From Vibrio sp. 99-8-1 (GTDB lineage Bacteria; Pseudomonadota; Gammaproteobacteria; Enterobacterales; Vibrionaceae): a stretch of DNA of 64,000 nucleotides. The notes below the pieces were generated by a model. That model was not told the DNA's origin and did no database searches. It saw only the letters and a list, made by a program, of their open reading frames with translations. A program made the translations under genes and the position numbers. Below are positions 25,867-34,930 of this stretch, piece after piece (within the stretch, counting starts at the first letter, position 1; every line of letters starts with the position of its first letter). The DNA lies in assembly GCF_013114595.1 (NCBI RefSeq), contig NZ_VTXE01000001.1, positions 62,001 through 126,000 on the forward strand, written 5' to 3'.

Positions 25867-26754
25867 TTATTGTTTTATTTTTTGCACCTTCAGCATGGAG
25901 GCGCCTTGAGCGTAAACGAACTCGTCAAGCTGCGATAAAGCAATGTGCGGTAATAATGAACAGTCACAATATCGAGCTAACGCCAACTTCAAATCGCTCG
26001 CGAGTGAGTGATAGCTAGCCACCGATCCAAATAGAACCATATGAGCAGGCCGATACCTATCGACTAGCATTGACAGTGAACGTGCCAACTGATCAAGAAA
26101 CGCACGGTATATCCTCACCGCATGGCTATGGCACTGGCCTATTTCTGTATATATTTCAGATAATGATTTGTCTTTAAGAACCACTTGATGATACTGCCGC
26201 TCAATACCTTCTACGGTAATAAACTGTTCAATACACATCTCATTTCCGCATCGGCAAACAGGCGTTAATCCATCAGTAAAGCTATCAAATTCTGGTAGCA
26301 AAGAGTGCGCCCACGGCTGAACGCACTGTTGTGCTATATCTTGTTGTCGACATTTATCAACCACTTCTACCCCACAGCTATGATCGAGAAACACGCCCAT
26401 AACCTTGTCTTTTTGGTAGGGTTTCACCCGAATAGATTCTGCCAGAACAGCAGATTGGCTGTGCTTAACCATGTGACATTGAAGCCTTGTTCTCTGTTCA
26501 ATATCATCACGCCATCGAGCCATTAACTGTTGATCATCAGCGTCGTAGTTAAGACAATTTTCAGACACACTCACACCAAGAAACTTGGCTTTTCCAAAAC
26601 GCCTCTGAATGGTATTAATCAGATTATCAATTGCTTGAAGTTGAGAATAGTAGCCTTCAGGAAGCAATCCACTCGTTCGATACAGCTCTTTATGCACCGT
26701 TTTACCGACGTAACAGTGCAGCTTGTTATGATCGATTGAGATGCCGATGTTCAT
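25867..26754 (-). CDS. Degenerate ROK-family protein
   Basis: A 295-residue ROK-fold protein, probably without kinase activity. The structural zinc site is intact: His150 in PWAHSLL, then CRCGNEMCIEQ with Cys167, Cys169 and Cys174. The N-terminal phosphate loop, normally DIGGTK, reads SIDHNKL. The catalytic Asp, normally in NDANAAALAE, falls in VKHSQSAVLAE with no Asp. The glycine-rich GTGxGxG segment reads FLDHSCGVEV. It starts four bases after the cyclomaltodextrinase gene. It may act as a sugar-sensing partner of the TrmB protein instead of a glucokinase (inference). Confidence 0.75.
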   Translation of the reverse strand: MNIGISIDHNKLHCYVGKTVHKELYRTSGLLPEGYYSQLQAIDNLINTIQRRFGKAKFLGVSVSENCLNYDADDQQLMARWRDDIEQRTRLQCHMVKHSQSAVLAESIRVKPYQKDKVMGVFLDHSCGVEVVDKCRQQDIAQQCVQPWAHSLLPEFDSFTDGLTPVCRCGNEMCIEQFITVEGIERQYHQVVLKDKSLSEIYTEIGQCHSHAVRIYRAFLDQLARSLSMLVDRYRPAHMVLFGSVASYHSLASDLKLALARYCDCSLLPHIALSQLDEFVYAQGASMLKVQKIKQ

Positions 26755-26758
26755 GAAA

Positions 26759-28537
26759 CTAACTAAGACCCATTATTTGATAACCATAAGCTGCAAGCTC
26801 AACCTTTTGCTCCCCAATAGTGACTTGCGTTGACTGTTCAGAATTGTTTATAACAAACGTCAATGGGCCTCGTTGATAAGCAATACAGCTAGAATTATCG
26901 ATCGGTAACCATTTAACATAAGGTAGATTTAAGCAGTCATGTTGTTTTCTAAGTTCGATAAGGGATTGGATGAACGCTCGCAATTCTAGGTCTTGAGACT
27001 CAGTATCCCAGTTCATACATTTACGATTGTTTTCGGATCCCATTGCTCTTCTGCCATCCAAACCTATCTCTCCACCGTAGTAAATACATGGGGAGCCAAC
27101 CTGAGTAAACATAAACAAGTAAGCCAGCTTTACTCTGCTCTTATTGTCACCACATAAACTTAGAATTCTGGTGGTATCATGGCTATCAAGAAGATTAAAC
27201 ATCGCTTCATTAACGTTTCGTGGATAGTCCATATAACATCGGCTCACCGAGTCCATAAACTCTTCTTTATTGCAGGTGTTTAGTGCAAAGTAATCGGTCA
27301 TAGCTTGGGTAAGTGGATAGTTCATTAGCGAGTCGTACTGCTCACCTCTTAACCACGGCATCCCCTCATGCCAGATTTCACCAAGAATGTAACAGTCTGG
27401 TTTGATACCTTTTACGACGCGACGAAAGTCACGCCAAAACTCATGATCAACTTCATTAGCAACATCCAAACGCCAACCATCAATGTCAAATTCTGTCACC
27501 CAGTGGCGAGCGACATCCAATAAATATTGTCGGCACTGTTCATTTTCAGTGTTGAGCTTTGGCATTTCACTCACATTGGCGAATGTTTCAAAATTTAAGT
27601 TCCAGTGATCCCACTCAGACTTAGGTAAATCAGGATAGACCGGGAACTCTTTGATCCAAAACCAATCGGCATACTTGGATTTCTCTCCCTTTTCCACCAC
27701 GTCTAACCATAGTGGCGACTTATTACCGATATGATTAAACACCGCATCCAGCATCACCTTCATTCCACGCTGATGCGCCGCTTTGATAAGCGCATGAAAC
27801 GCCTTATTTCCACCAAAGTGAGGATCAACATTAAAATAATCGACGGTATCGTATTTATGATTCGCATTAGCGGTAAATATTGGACAAAAATAGAGTCCGT
27901 TTACCCCTAAATCTTGCAGATAATCCAGCTTATCAATTACCCCCCATAAATCCCCGCCCATAAAATTATCGGCAGTAGGAACACTTCCCCACGGCTGAAC
28001 ATTATCCGGCGAAATGTCTGGCCGACCATTAGCAAAACGTTCAGGGAAGATCTGATACCAAACCGTTTTTTGCACCCAGTTAGGTGTCTCCAGTACATCC
28101 CGGGGGTTAATATATGGAAAACAGTAAAAGTTACTAATATTCGACAGTTCTGCTTCTGCAACACTCTTATCCAATAAGTCTACGCAACGTCTCTCACCAA
28201 ACAGTATTTTCTCACCATCTTTTCCATATAAAATGAAACCATAGCGGCTTCGGCGTTTAGGTGGTTTAAATTCCGCAAACCAGTGATCATGGTGTTCAGT
28301 TGTGCCTTCTAGCTCCATGGCAACTTCATTGCCACCAATCCAGCCATGGGCGTCACTGCCACCAAGATTCCCCCCATCAAGTCCTCCTTCAGACCAGATA
28401 TAAGGGTCACCGATCCACAAGGCAACACGCTCAATTTCTCCTTTAGCACTACGCAATCGAATATGTAGTGTCTCTTTATCATAGGCGTAACTGTCCGCAC
28501 TCTTTGCCGAGTGTGTTAGAGAACTCTTCGTAATCAT
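26759..28537 (-). CDS. Cyclomaltodextrinase / neopullulanase-type GH13 enzyme
   Basis: A 592-residue GH13 enzyme with an N-terminal domain (about 1-135) as in the cyclomaltodextrinase/maltogenic amylase/neopullulanase group. The barrel follows: VWYQIFPERFANG, GGDLWGVIDKLDYL, region I DAVFNH, region II WRLDVANEV with the nucleophile Asp, region III GEIWHE with the acid/base Glu, region IV LLDSHD. It lacks a signal peptide, so it would open cyclodextrins and cut maltodextrins in the cytoplasm after import. Position behind the two permease genes (16 bases) matches Klebsiella cym-type clusters. Confidence 0.92.
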   Translation of the reverse strand: MITKSSLTHSAKSADSYAYDKETLHIRLRSAKGEIERVALWIGDPYIWSEGGLDGGNLGGSDAHGWIGGNEVAMELEGTTEHHDHWFAEFKPPKRRSRYGFILYGKDGEKILFGERRCVDLLDKSVAEAELSNISNFYCFPYINPRDVLETPNWVQKTVWYQIFPERFANGRPDISPDNVQPWGSVPTADNFMGGDLWGVIDKLDYLQDLGVNGLYFCPIFTANANHKYDTVDYFNVDPHFGGNKAFHALIKAAHQRGMKVMLDAVFNHIGNKSPLWLDVVEKGEKSKYADWFWIKEFPVYPDLPKSEWDHWNLNFETFANVSEMPKLNTENEQCRQYLLDVARHWVTEFDIDGWRLDVANEVDHEFWRDFRRVVKGIKPDCYILGEIWHEGMPWLRGEQYDSLMNYPLTQAMTDYFALNTCNKEEFMDSVSRCYMDYPRNVNEAMFNLLDSHDTTRILSLCGDNKSRVKLAYLFMFTQVGSPCIYYGGEIGLDGRRAMGSENNRKCMNWDTESQDLELRAFIQSLIELRKQHDCLNLPYVKWLPIDNSSCIAYQRGPLTFVINNSEQSTQVTIGEQKVELAAYGYQIMGLS

Positions 28538-28553
28538 GGTTATTTCCTAGTTA

Positions 28554-29387
28554 TTATTCTTTTACTGCGCCACTGACAAGGCCGGTTGTAATGTGTTTTT
28601 GTGTTGCCACAAACAATAAAGTAATGGGAACAGCGACTAACAAAGAGCCCGCTGCAAATAAGGTGAAGTTTTCTGCTGAATTAGACGATATCCAACTGAA
28701 AATGCCGATAGCGAGAGTCATTTTCTCTTCGCTTCGAAGAATCAAGGTGGGAAGAATAAAATCCATCCACGGAGCCGTAAAAGAGACTAGCCCAACAAAC
28801 ACTAATATCGGTCTGGCAAGCGGCAGAATTATCTCCAAAAATATCGTCATATGACCCGCACCATCTATTTTGGCAGCCTCATCCAATGAGGTAGGAATGG
28901 CGTCGAAATAACCTTTAACCAACCAAGTCATAAATGGCAATGATCCGGTGACATATACCGCAAGCAATCCAACATATGTGTCAATCAATCCCAACTTAGA
29001 CAAAAGGATGTAGATGGCCGTCATTGACAAAAATGCGGGAAACATCTGTAACACCAATATCGTCATCATGGTGTTTTTCTTGCCTTTAAATCTATAGCGG
29101 GAAAAGACAAATGCCGTAATGGTTACCACTACTAGCGAAATCAACATATTTGATGTAGCTAATACAAATGTATTCTTATACCACTCCAAATAAGGGGTAT
29201 CCGTAAACAGGGCCTTGTAATGGTCTAAAGTAAACTCCATTTGTCCAAATGAAGAACTGAACAAGTTGTTACCAGGCTTAAATGACGCCAGAACAGTCCA
29301 AATAACAGGGCCAAGCACCAACAACGCATTGAGTGTAAGAAACAGGTAAACAACCGCTGTTCCTAATTTTCCTATAAGCTTTTCCAT
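28554..29387 (-). CDS. MalG-type ABC sugar permease
   Basis: A 277-residue inner-membrane permease with six predicted membrane segments and the cytoplasmic EAA loop (SLDEAAKIDGAGHMTIFLEI) that docks on the ATPase. The N-terminus resembles MalG (VYLFLTLNALLVLGPVIWTV), and the end GLVSGAVKE is typical of MalG-like permeases. Directly after the MalF-type gene with one base between. It forms the channel with MalF and is powered by the MalK-type ATPase at 34931-36052 on the opposite strand. Confidence 0.92.
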   Translation of the reverse strand: MEKLIGKLGTAVVYLFLTLNALLVLGPVIWTVLASFKPGNNLFSSSFGQMEFTLDHYKALFTDTPYLEWYKNTFVLATSNMLISLVVVTITAFVFSRYRFKGKKNTMMTILVLQMFPAFLSMTAIYILLSKLGLIDTYVGLLAVYVTGSLPFMTWLVKGYFDAIPTSLDEAAKIDGAGHMTIFLEIILPLARPILVFVGLVSFTAPWMDFILPTLILRSEEKMTLAIGIFSWISSNSAENFTLFAAGSLLVAVPITLLFVATQKHITTGLVSGAVKE

Positions 29388-29388
29388 C

Positions 29389-30675
29389 TTACATACCTAC
29401 ATCATCTTTAAACGATTTCATCCGACGGAACTGCCAGATCGCAACCGCTGACAAGAACAGGAATATGACAATAGAAACTACCGATGCAATTTGATATTGC
29501 TGGAAGTCGAGCGTCAATTTGTATATCCAAGTAATTAAAATATCGGTATGACCAGCGAAACGATATTCTGGATTAATCGGTCCCCCACCCGTTAACAAGA
29601 AAATCGCACCAAAATTATTGAAATTATGCGCAAATGTCATCACAAGAGAAGGCGCTACTTGATGCATCACCATAGGCAGAGTAATTTCCCAGAACTGCTG
29701 AAACTTGTTAGCACCATCCACTTCACTCGCTTCATAGATGTCTGATGGAATATTGGTTAACGCACCAGAAATCAATAACATGAAATACGGTGCCCCCACC
29801 CAAACACTTATCGCGATCACAGAGATCTTTGCGGTAATAGGATCAGAAAGAAACGCGACTGAATCAAATCCCCATAAGTTAAGAACATTGTTGACCGGGC
29901 CAACACCGTTTAACAGCAGCCTAAACATAAGCAAAGTAACGAATGCAGGAATGGCGTAAGGTAAAATGAAAATAAATCGCCACATTTTTTTAGCTTTAAT
30001 CTTTTTGTTAGACAGGGCTAACGCAAGAATAAAACCAAATCCACAGGTACAAATGGTCGCAAATATCGCCCACAGCACTGTCCAGCATGCAACACCAAAG
30101 AAAGTATTGGACCAGATACGCAACTCAAATAAGGCAAAAAAGTTTTTAAACCCAACCCAGTCCACAAGGTTTCTCGGAGGAATATGATTTGGCGCTGAAT
30201 AGTTGGTAAATGAGACTAAAACGGTAATCACGATTGGCAAAATGATAAACGCGATACAGGCAATAAATGCCGGAGAGAGCACAATAAAGGCAAATCTACG
30301 ATTATAAATGTCCGCCAACTGTTCAGTCATCGATAAACGACAATGAGCCAAAGATTTTGCATCATTAACGTTCAACAGATACACCAACGTAATCAACACG
30401 ACAGCAATAAGCGCAATCACACCTTCAACAAGCATAAATACTGAGTTGTCACCCTGAATAACCTCAAAGCCTTTGCGGCTCTGTGCGACATCTCCTAGTG
30501 AAATCAACCCTTGAATGGCAATGATAATGTCGGGCAACATTAATAGCGCTAGGATCTGCAAAGTAAAAAATAGCAGTCCCTTTACTTGATAACCACGCTT
30601 TATCTGTGTTGCCCCCATAAACAGCATAGATAGGGGCAATTTTGCGAATGTTCTATTAGTCGCTTGCATAGTCAC
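29389..30675 (-). CDS. MalF-type ABC sugar permease
   Basis: A 428-residue permease with about eight membrane segments: two N-terminal extra helices (about 30-115), then the six-helix core. The EAA loop EASEVDGANKFQQFWEITLP is clear, and FNNFGAIFLLTGGGP is characteristic of MalF-like subunits. It lacks the large periplasmic P2 domain of E. coli MalF, as in Gram-positive and cyclodextrin transporters. Three bases separate it from the binding-protein gene and one base from malG, so the three are tightly coupled. Confidence 0.92.
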   Translation of the reverse strand: MTMQATNRTFAKLPLSMLFMGATQIKRGYQVKGLLFFTLQILALLMLPDIIIAIQGLISLGDVAQSRKGFEVIQGDNSVFMLVEGVIALIAVVLITLVYLLNVNDAKSLAHCRLSMTEQLADIYNRRFAFIVLSPAFIACIAFIILPIVITVLVSFTNYSAPNHIPPRNLVDWVGFKNFFALFELRIWSNTFFGVACWTVLWAIFATICTCGFGFILALALSNKKIKAKKMWRFIFILPYAIPAFVTLLMFRLLLNGVGPVNNVLNLWGFDSVAFLSDPITAKISVIAISVWVGAPYFMLLISGALTNIPSDIYEASEVDGANKFQQFWEITLPMVMHQVAPSLVMTFAHNFNNFGAIFLLTGGGPINPEYRFAGHTDILITWIYKLTLDFQQYQIASVVSIVIFLFLSAVAIWQFRRMKSFKDDVGM

Positions 30676-30678
30676 TAG

Positions 30679-31905
30679 TTATTCCTGCAACTCAATTTGT
30701 TCTTCAATAATAGACAACGCACGTTCAAGCACGACTTTAGAAGGCTTATCATTTACCCATAAGTCCGTAATAGCGCTGGCCATCGGTGACCAGATATACC
30801 CCATCTCTGGAATGGATGGCATAGCATCAGAGTAATACCCTTGAGCGATGATGGCTTGAGTGGCCTCACTTACATTACTGGTTATCTCTTCTAATACAGA
30901 AGTCATAGGAGGAATCGCATTGGTCATCTCATAACGTTTTTTAAGCATCTTGTTGGATGAGAGATAATCTGAAAACAACTGTGCGGCTCTCGGGTACTCA
31001 GTATAAGACGAAACGACAGCCAGGCGAACGGTTGAAAAGGTTCGTAACTTTTGACCACCTAAAGTGGGCATAGGTACAACGCCAAAATTGATTCCCGACT
31101 CTTGATACCCTTGAATTGCCCATGGACCATCAATAATCGCGGCGACTTTTCCTTCACTGAATAACCCTCGTCTCACCTGTGGATTACGCATGTCCATAGG
31201 GTTTGAGTTATTCGCCACACGCAGTTTCTTCATAACAGTAAGCCCCATTTGAGCTTCTACGGATGCAATACCAATATCATTCGCATCTGTACCGTTATTA
31301 CCAAACTCATATGCACCAAACTGCGTCAAAAACATTCGCGACTCGTAATAATTTTGTATATCCCACAGCAGTGCGTACTTATTCTCTTTTTTATTATTGA
31401 ATGCCTTAGCAAATTCAACGATCTCTTCAAAAGTGTTAGGAGCAGAAGTGAGCAGATCTTTATTGTAAAACAATACAGTGGTAGCAAAGCTAACAGGGAA
31501 TCCGTAACTGCTGTTCTCCGCTTTCGCCGCTGTCGCCGCATTCTGCATAAAGAGCTTGTCTACTTTGTCAGCAGAAACAAGGTTTTCCATTACTCCCCCT
31601 GCAACAACCAACTTACCCAATAAGTCATGTTCAATTTCAGCAACGTCTGCCACTCTCGCTGAACCTCCGTCTTGAATAAGGCGAGAAGCTGCATCTATAG
31701 GGGCGATCCCTCTAAATGAAAAATCAATAGCGTAGTTGTAGTCTTTATTAAATTCGTCCGCGGCATATTCCATATAATTGAGCGTCGTTTTGTCAGTCCA
31801 TATTAATAGCTCTGCTCCCGCTTCAGGTTTAATCTCTTCTGCCGCGATAACCGATGACATTAGCAAAGACGAAAGTAATGTTACTTTAAATAATTTGTTT
31901 TTCAT
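30679..31905 (-). CDS. Maltodextrin/cyclodextrin-binding protein (MalE-like)
   Basis: A 408-residue precursor with a signal peptide (about 1-22, ending SSVIAA) and a family-1 extracellular solute-binding fold. Recognisable segments are LLIWTDKTTLNYMEYAADEF near the start, YGFPVSFATTVLFYNKDLL, VAAIIDGPWAIQGYQESGI and MGYIWSPMASAI. It delivers its ligand to the MalF/G-type permease encoded just behind it. First gene of the minus-strand operon; the palindrome at 31929-31955 lies directly upstream of its start. Confidence 0.92.
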   Translation of the reverse strand: MKNKLFKVTLLSSLLMSSVIAAEEIKPEAGAELLIWTDKTTLNYMEYAADEFNKDYNYAIDFSFRGIAPIDAASRLIQDGGSARVADVAEIEHDLLGKLVVAGGVMENLVSADKVDKLFMQNAATAAKAENSSYGFPVSFATTVLFYNKDLLTSAPNTFEEIVEFAKAFNNKKENKYALLWDIQNYYESRMFLTQFGAYEFGNNGTDANDIGIASVEAQMGLTVMKKLRVANNSNPMDMRNPQVRRGLFSEGKVAAIIDGPWAIQGYQESGINFGVVPMPTLGGQKLRTFSTVRLAVVSSYTEYPRAAQLFSDYLSSNKMLKKRYEMTNAIPPMTSVLEEITSNVSEATQAIIAQGYYSDAMPSIPEMGYIWSPMASAITDLWVNDKPSKVVLERALSIIEEQIELQE

Positions 31906-31928
31906 TTACACACCAACCCACTTGTGAT

Positions 31929-31955
31929 TTTAGTAGTACATCAAGAACTACTAAA
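31929..31955. promoter_or_regulatory. Perfect palindrome upstream of the maltodextrin ABC operon
   Basis: TTTAGTAGT (31929-31937) and ACTACTAAA (31947-31955) are perfect nine-base arms with a nine-base spacer, 24-50 bases before the binding-protein start codon. Best candidate site for the TrmB regulator of this operon. Confidence 0.6.
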
Positions 31956-32010
31956 TAGAATATTATCTCGCTTGAATAAGTCAACATAATCAATTTCGGC
32001 GCTATATTTA

Positions 32011-32050
32011 TTGTGATGGACATCAAGTAATTGTTTGTGATGCACATTAA
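32011..32050. promoter_or_regulatory. Tandem TTGTGATG-ACAT direct repeats
   Basis: TTGTGATGGACATCAA at 32011-32026 and TTGTGATGCACATTAA at 32035-32050 differ at two positions and lie 24 bases apart. A related TTGTGATTTCGGTCAA occurs at 32151. The TGTGA halves suggest CRP half-sites or activator sites between the divergent operons. Confidence 0.4.
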
Positions 32051-32181
32051 AACCTTTCCAACCCAAGCAATAACAACTGCTCTAGCACGATAGAACTTTT
32101 TATCTATTTTTCTGAAGAATATATTTATCTTTATCAATATGCCTGGTTTATTGTGATTTCGGTCAATAAAATCACTACAAC

Positions 32182-32202
32182 AAAGTGATCGAAATCACAT
32201 TT
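32182..32202. promoter_or_regulatory. CRP (cAMP receptor protein) site
   Basis: AGTGA-TCGAAA-TCACA at 32184-32199 has the six-base spacing of a CRP site and nine of ten consensus half-site bases. It lies about 133 bases before the porin gene and fits catabolite control of sugar uptake. Confidence 0.7.
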
Positions 32203-32334
32203 AGACTTTCATGCACAAGAAAAAAACAGGGAAATAAAGAACAATGCAAATAGGCGTTCACTATGGACGACTACAAAAGCTAATTGGCCATAGCAATAAC
32301 TTCATTCTATTTAATTGCTAACTAAGGATTTACA

Positions 32335-33366
32335 GTGAAAAAAACACTCATATCAGTATTAGTCGCGAATGCACTTGCCATTCCCTTCACTGCTCACGCA
32401 GCAGATGATCGCGGATTCTCTATCGAGAAAAGTGTCTACGATGAAGCGCTAGAATTTGGTGGTCATGTCGGCACCTCTTTTGAACTCGAAGATAAAGTAA
32501 CAAACGGCTTTAACGGCAATAAGAAAAAAGAGAAAACCACCACTCACGAGGTTGTAGGTCTTTATTACAACAATCCAACGTGGAACTTTACTGCCTTATA
32601 TGCCCTAAAACTTGAAAATCGAGAGCAGAGAGAACCAAGTTATCATGAAAATGAAGATGGCATTAAGCAGCTATTTTCATTAAACAAAGGTTACGATTTA
32701 TCTAATGGTTGGGGAACGGGGTTAATCTACGAATTAGAATACACTAAGAGTAAAGTCTATTCTCCTAACGTAAAAGGATTAAACAAAACCAAAGCAGAAA
32801 ACAGTATTCGTCCTTACCTCACCTACTGGGATAATGACAACAGTTGGGGCTTCTATTCTAACTTAGAGTATTTATTTAATAGTGAAGATAAGAGTGCTTG
32901 GGGTGAACGAGACGAAAAAGGTTATAGCGTTCTGTTTAAACCCTATACTCGATTTGGCAACTGGTTGATGGGTATTGAGTTCTTCTATCAGATCAAAGAG
33001 AACGAAGGTAAAACGTCTACAGGTACGCTAAGCGAAGAAAGTGACTTCACTGAAAAGTATTTCGAACCTATCGTACAGTATAGCTTTGACGATGCTGGCA
33101 CAGCTTATGTACGTGTGCGCGTTGGCGAAAATGAAACAAAGCATAGTGCCAAAAGCGGCGGTAACGCCAATGTTGACTATTTCAAAGATATTCGTAAAGC
33201 AACAGTAGGCTACGAGCAAGCCGTTGGTGAAAACTGGTTAATGAAAGCAGAATACGAATACGCCAACGAAACAGAGAAAAAGAGTAAACTGGCTGGCTGG
33301 GAAGCGAAAAACGAGAGTGAGCTAAAACAGCACACTGTATTTGTTCAGGCTTTATACCGTTTTTAA
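32335..33366 (+). CDS. Outer-membrane porin of the (cyclo)maltodextrin locus, CymA-like by context
   Basis: A 343-residue precursor with a signal peptide ending PFTAHAA (about 1-22), a beta-barrel body of alternating residues and a C-terminal VQALYRF ending in Phe, the outer-membrane insertion signal. It is not a LamB relative. In Klebsiella cym clusters the equivalent position is held by the cyclodextrin channel CymA, a monomeric 14-strand barrel of about 325 residues; size and location fit, but I cannot confirm homology. The start is GTG 32335 with AAGGA upstream. First gene of the plus operon with the LpxD-like, lipoprotein and MalK genes. Confidence 0.75.
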   Translation: MKKTLISVLVANALAIPFTAHAADDRGFSIEKSVYDEALEFGGHVGTSFELEDKVTNGFNGNKKKEKTTTHEVVGLYYNNPTWNFTALYALKLENREQREPSYHENEDGIKQLFSLNKGYDLSNGWGTGLIYELEYTKSKVYSPNVKGLNKTKAENSIRPYLTYWDNDNSWGFYSNLEYLFNSEDKSAWGERDEKGYSVLFKPYTRFGNWLMGIEFFYQIKENEGKTSTGTLSEESDFTEKYFEPIVQYSFDDAGTAYVRVRVGENETKHSAKSGGNANVDYFKDIRKATVGYEQAVGENWLMKAEYEYANETEKKSKLAGWEAKNESELKQHTVFVQALYRF

Positions 33367-33390
33367 ATAACTATTTGCCGAGAAAATATC

Positions 33391-34332
33391 ATGATAAAAG
33401 CTTTGGAAATTGCACAGATTATTTCAGGTTCTATCGTCGGGGATGAGCAGCAAAGCATCTCTCACATTCGACCGATAAAAAGCAAGGAGAAAGGTGGATT
33501 AGCCATTGTTTTTGCGAAGAAAGATCTTAGCCATATTTCTGAAGCTTTTGCAGATATTATTATTGGCCCGCCAGAAATATTAGAGTGTAACGTAAAAACA
33601 AAAATTGTTATCGACAGCTTAAAAGCAGACAAAATTAACCAACTGCTTCGTCATTATAAGGTTCACAAGTATCAGTTATTTGATCAAGGAAATAGTTCTG
33701 ATAACCCAGATGTTTATATAGGCAAGCACTGTACCATCGGGCAAGGGTGTTATTTTATGCCCGGAGTCAAAATCATGAATGGTGTCACCATTGGCGATAA
33801 CGTCGCAATCCATGCCAATACCGTTATCAAAGAAGGCACCATCATTGGCAATAACGTTACCATCGATTCCAATAACTCAATAGGCAACTACAGTTTTGAA
33901 TATATGGCAGGCGAAGGGCAAGGGTATCAGCGCATTGAAAGCGTTGGCCGAGTTGTCATTGAAGATGATGTTGAAATAGGTTCTAACAACACCATAGATA
34001 GAGGCACGCTAGGTAACACCGTTATCGGCAAGGGCACAAAAATAGACAACCTCGTACAAATAGGTCACGACTGCATCATTGGCCAGCACTGTCTATTAGT
34101 TTCTCAAACTGGATTTGCTGGTCATACAACACTAGGGGATCACGTTATTGTGCATGGTCAGGCAGGTACTGCCGGTAACCTATCAATCGGCAGCAACTCA
34201 GTTATTAAAGCAAAATCTGGTGTGAGTCACTCATTTCCTGAAAATAGCGATCTATTTGGATACCCAGCCAAAGACGCCAGATCCTACTACAAAAATTTAG
34301 CGGTGCTGAACCGATTAACAAACAATAAATAA
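33391..34332 (+). CDS. LpxD-like left-handed beta-helix acyltransferase in the sugar operon
   Basis: A 313-residue protein with LpxD layout: an N-terminal domain (about 1-100; [19 protein letters not shown]), a hexapeptide beta-helix (about 105-285; repeats such as [31 protein letters not shown]) and a short C-terminal helix ([11 protein letters not shown]). Genuine LpxD carries its catalytic His in IAHN; the matching segment is IGHDC, His226, so activity is possible. LpxD adds a 3-hydroxyacyl chain to UDP-acyl-glucosamine in lipid A synthesis and normally lies with bamA, skp, fabZ and lpxA. Here it lies 24 bases after a porin and 22 before a lipoprotein, so it is a paralogue with another or accessory role. 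Confidence 0.85.
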   Translation: MIKALEIAQIISGSIVGDEQQSISHIRPIKSKEKGGLAIVFAKKDLSHISEAFADIIIGPPEILECNVKTKIVIDSLKADKINQLLRHYKVHKYQLFDQGNSSDNPDVYIGKHCTIGQGCYFMPGVKIMNGVTIGDNVAIHANTVIKEGTIIGNNVTIDSNNSIGNYSFEYMAGEGQGYQRIESVGRVVIEDDVEIGSNNTIDRGTLGNTVIGKGTKIDNLVQIGHDCIIGQHCLLVSQTGFAGHTTLGDHVIVHGQAGTAGNLSIGSNSVIKAKSGVSHSFPENSDLFGYPAKDARSYYKNLAVLNRLTNNK

Positions 34333-34354
34333 CCCATTTAAAAGGCAAATTATT

Positions 34355-34834
34355 ATGAAATCTAAATTGTTATTTTCTGCATTAGCGTCACTTGTTATGT
34401 TCGGTTGTGCAAGTACATCGGATTCCCCTGCAAATATGGAACTCGCGACGGGCCCAATGGCAAATTGTGACCTACCGACACTGGACGAAAGAGGACCTGT
34501 CAGACCTTCATTATACGTTGTTGGTACGTTTGACGACGGACAATGGATCCACATGGAAAACCGTAAAATGGGTTACAAAGGCGACGGAATATATCAAATC
34601 GTGAGTGATGAGAAGCAAGGTAATGTCAGCTTACAATTTGCCACTATGGGGTGGAACCCTCAATATACCGCAGCTGGATTATCAATGAAGGTAGGGTATG
34701 AAAAGGCGTTAAAACGAGGCGGTTTTGCAAAAAATACCGTTGTAAACATTCCTCATGCCGGAAAATACCTTTGGAGCATCAAACTTGCTGAAGATAAAAA
34801 ACCCATCTCAGCATTAATCTCTGTGTGCAAATAG
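34355..34834 (+). CDS. Small lipoprotein resembling a starch-binding/E-set module
   Basis: 159 residues: a lipoprotein signal with lipobox VMFGC (Cys at about 18), a short linker, then one beta-rich domain. The pattern SLYVVGTFDDGQWIHM, YKGDGIYQIV and LQFATMGWNPQY resembles the E-set/CBM48-like modules at the N-terminus of pullulanases and amylases (normally xLRGxFNGW...MxYxGDGxYx). I infer a membrane-tethered glucan-binding protein, perhaps at the cell surface, that hands substrate to the porin. Third gene of the plus operon; AAAGG precedes the start. No catalytic domain. Name and precise ligand unknown. Confidence 0.7.
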   Translation: MKSKLLFSALASLVMFGCASTSDSPANMELATGPMANCDLPTLDERGPVRPSLYVVGTFDDGQWIHMENRKMGYKGDGIYQIVSDEKQGNVSLQFATMGWNPQYTAAGLSMKVGYEKALKRGGFAKNTVVNIPHAGKYLWSIKLAEDKKPISALISVCK

Positions 34835-34930
34835 ACCTCTCGGTGTAAGTGATCTTTTCAGAGAAAATAACCTTGATACAACGACGTTAATCGTCACTAT
34901 TCGTTATCGTGTTCATATGTGGAGAGTCGA

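Noticed and set aside
32335..33366. Naming the porin cymA outright
   Set aside because: Size and context fit, but I cannot verify sequence homology without a search.
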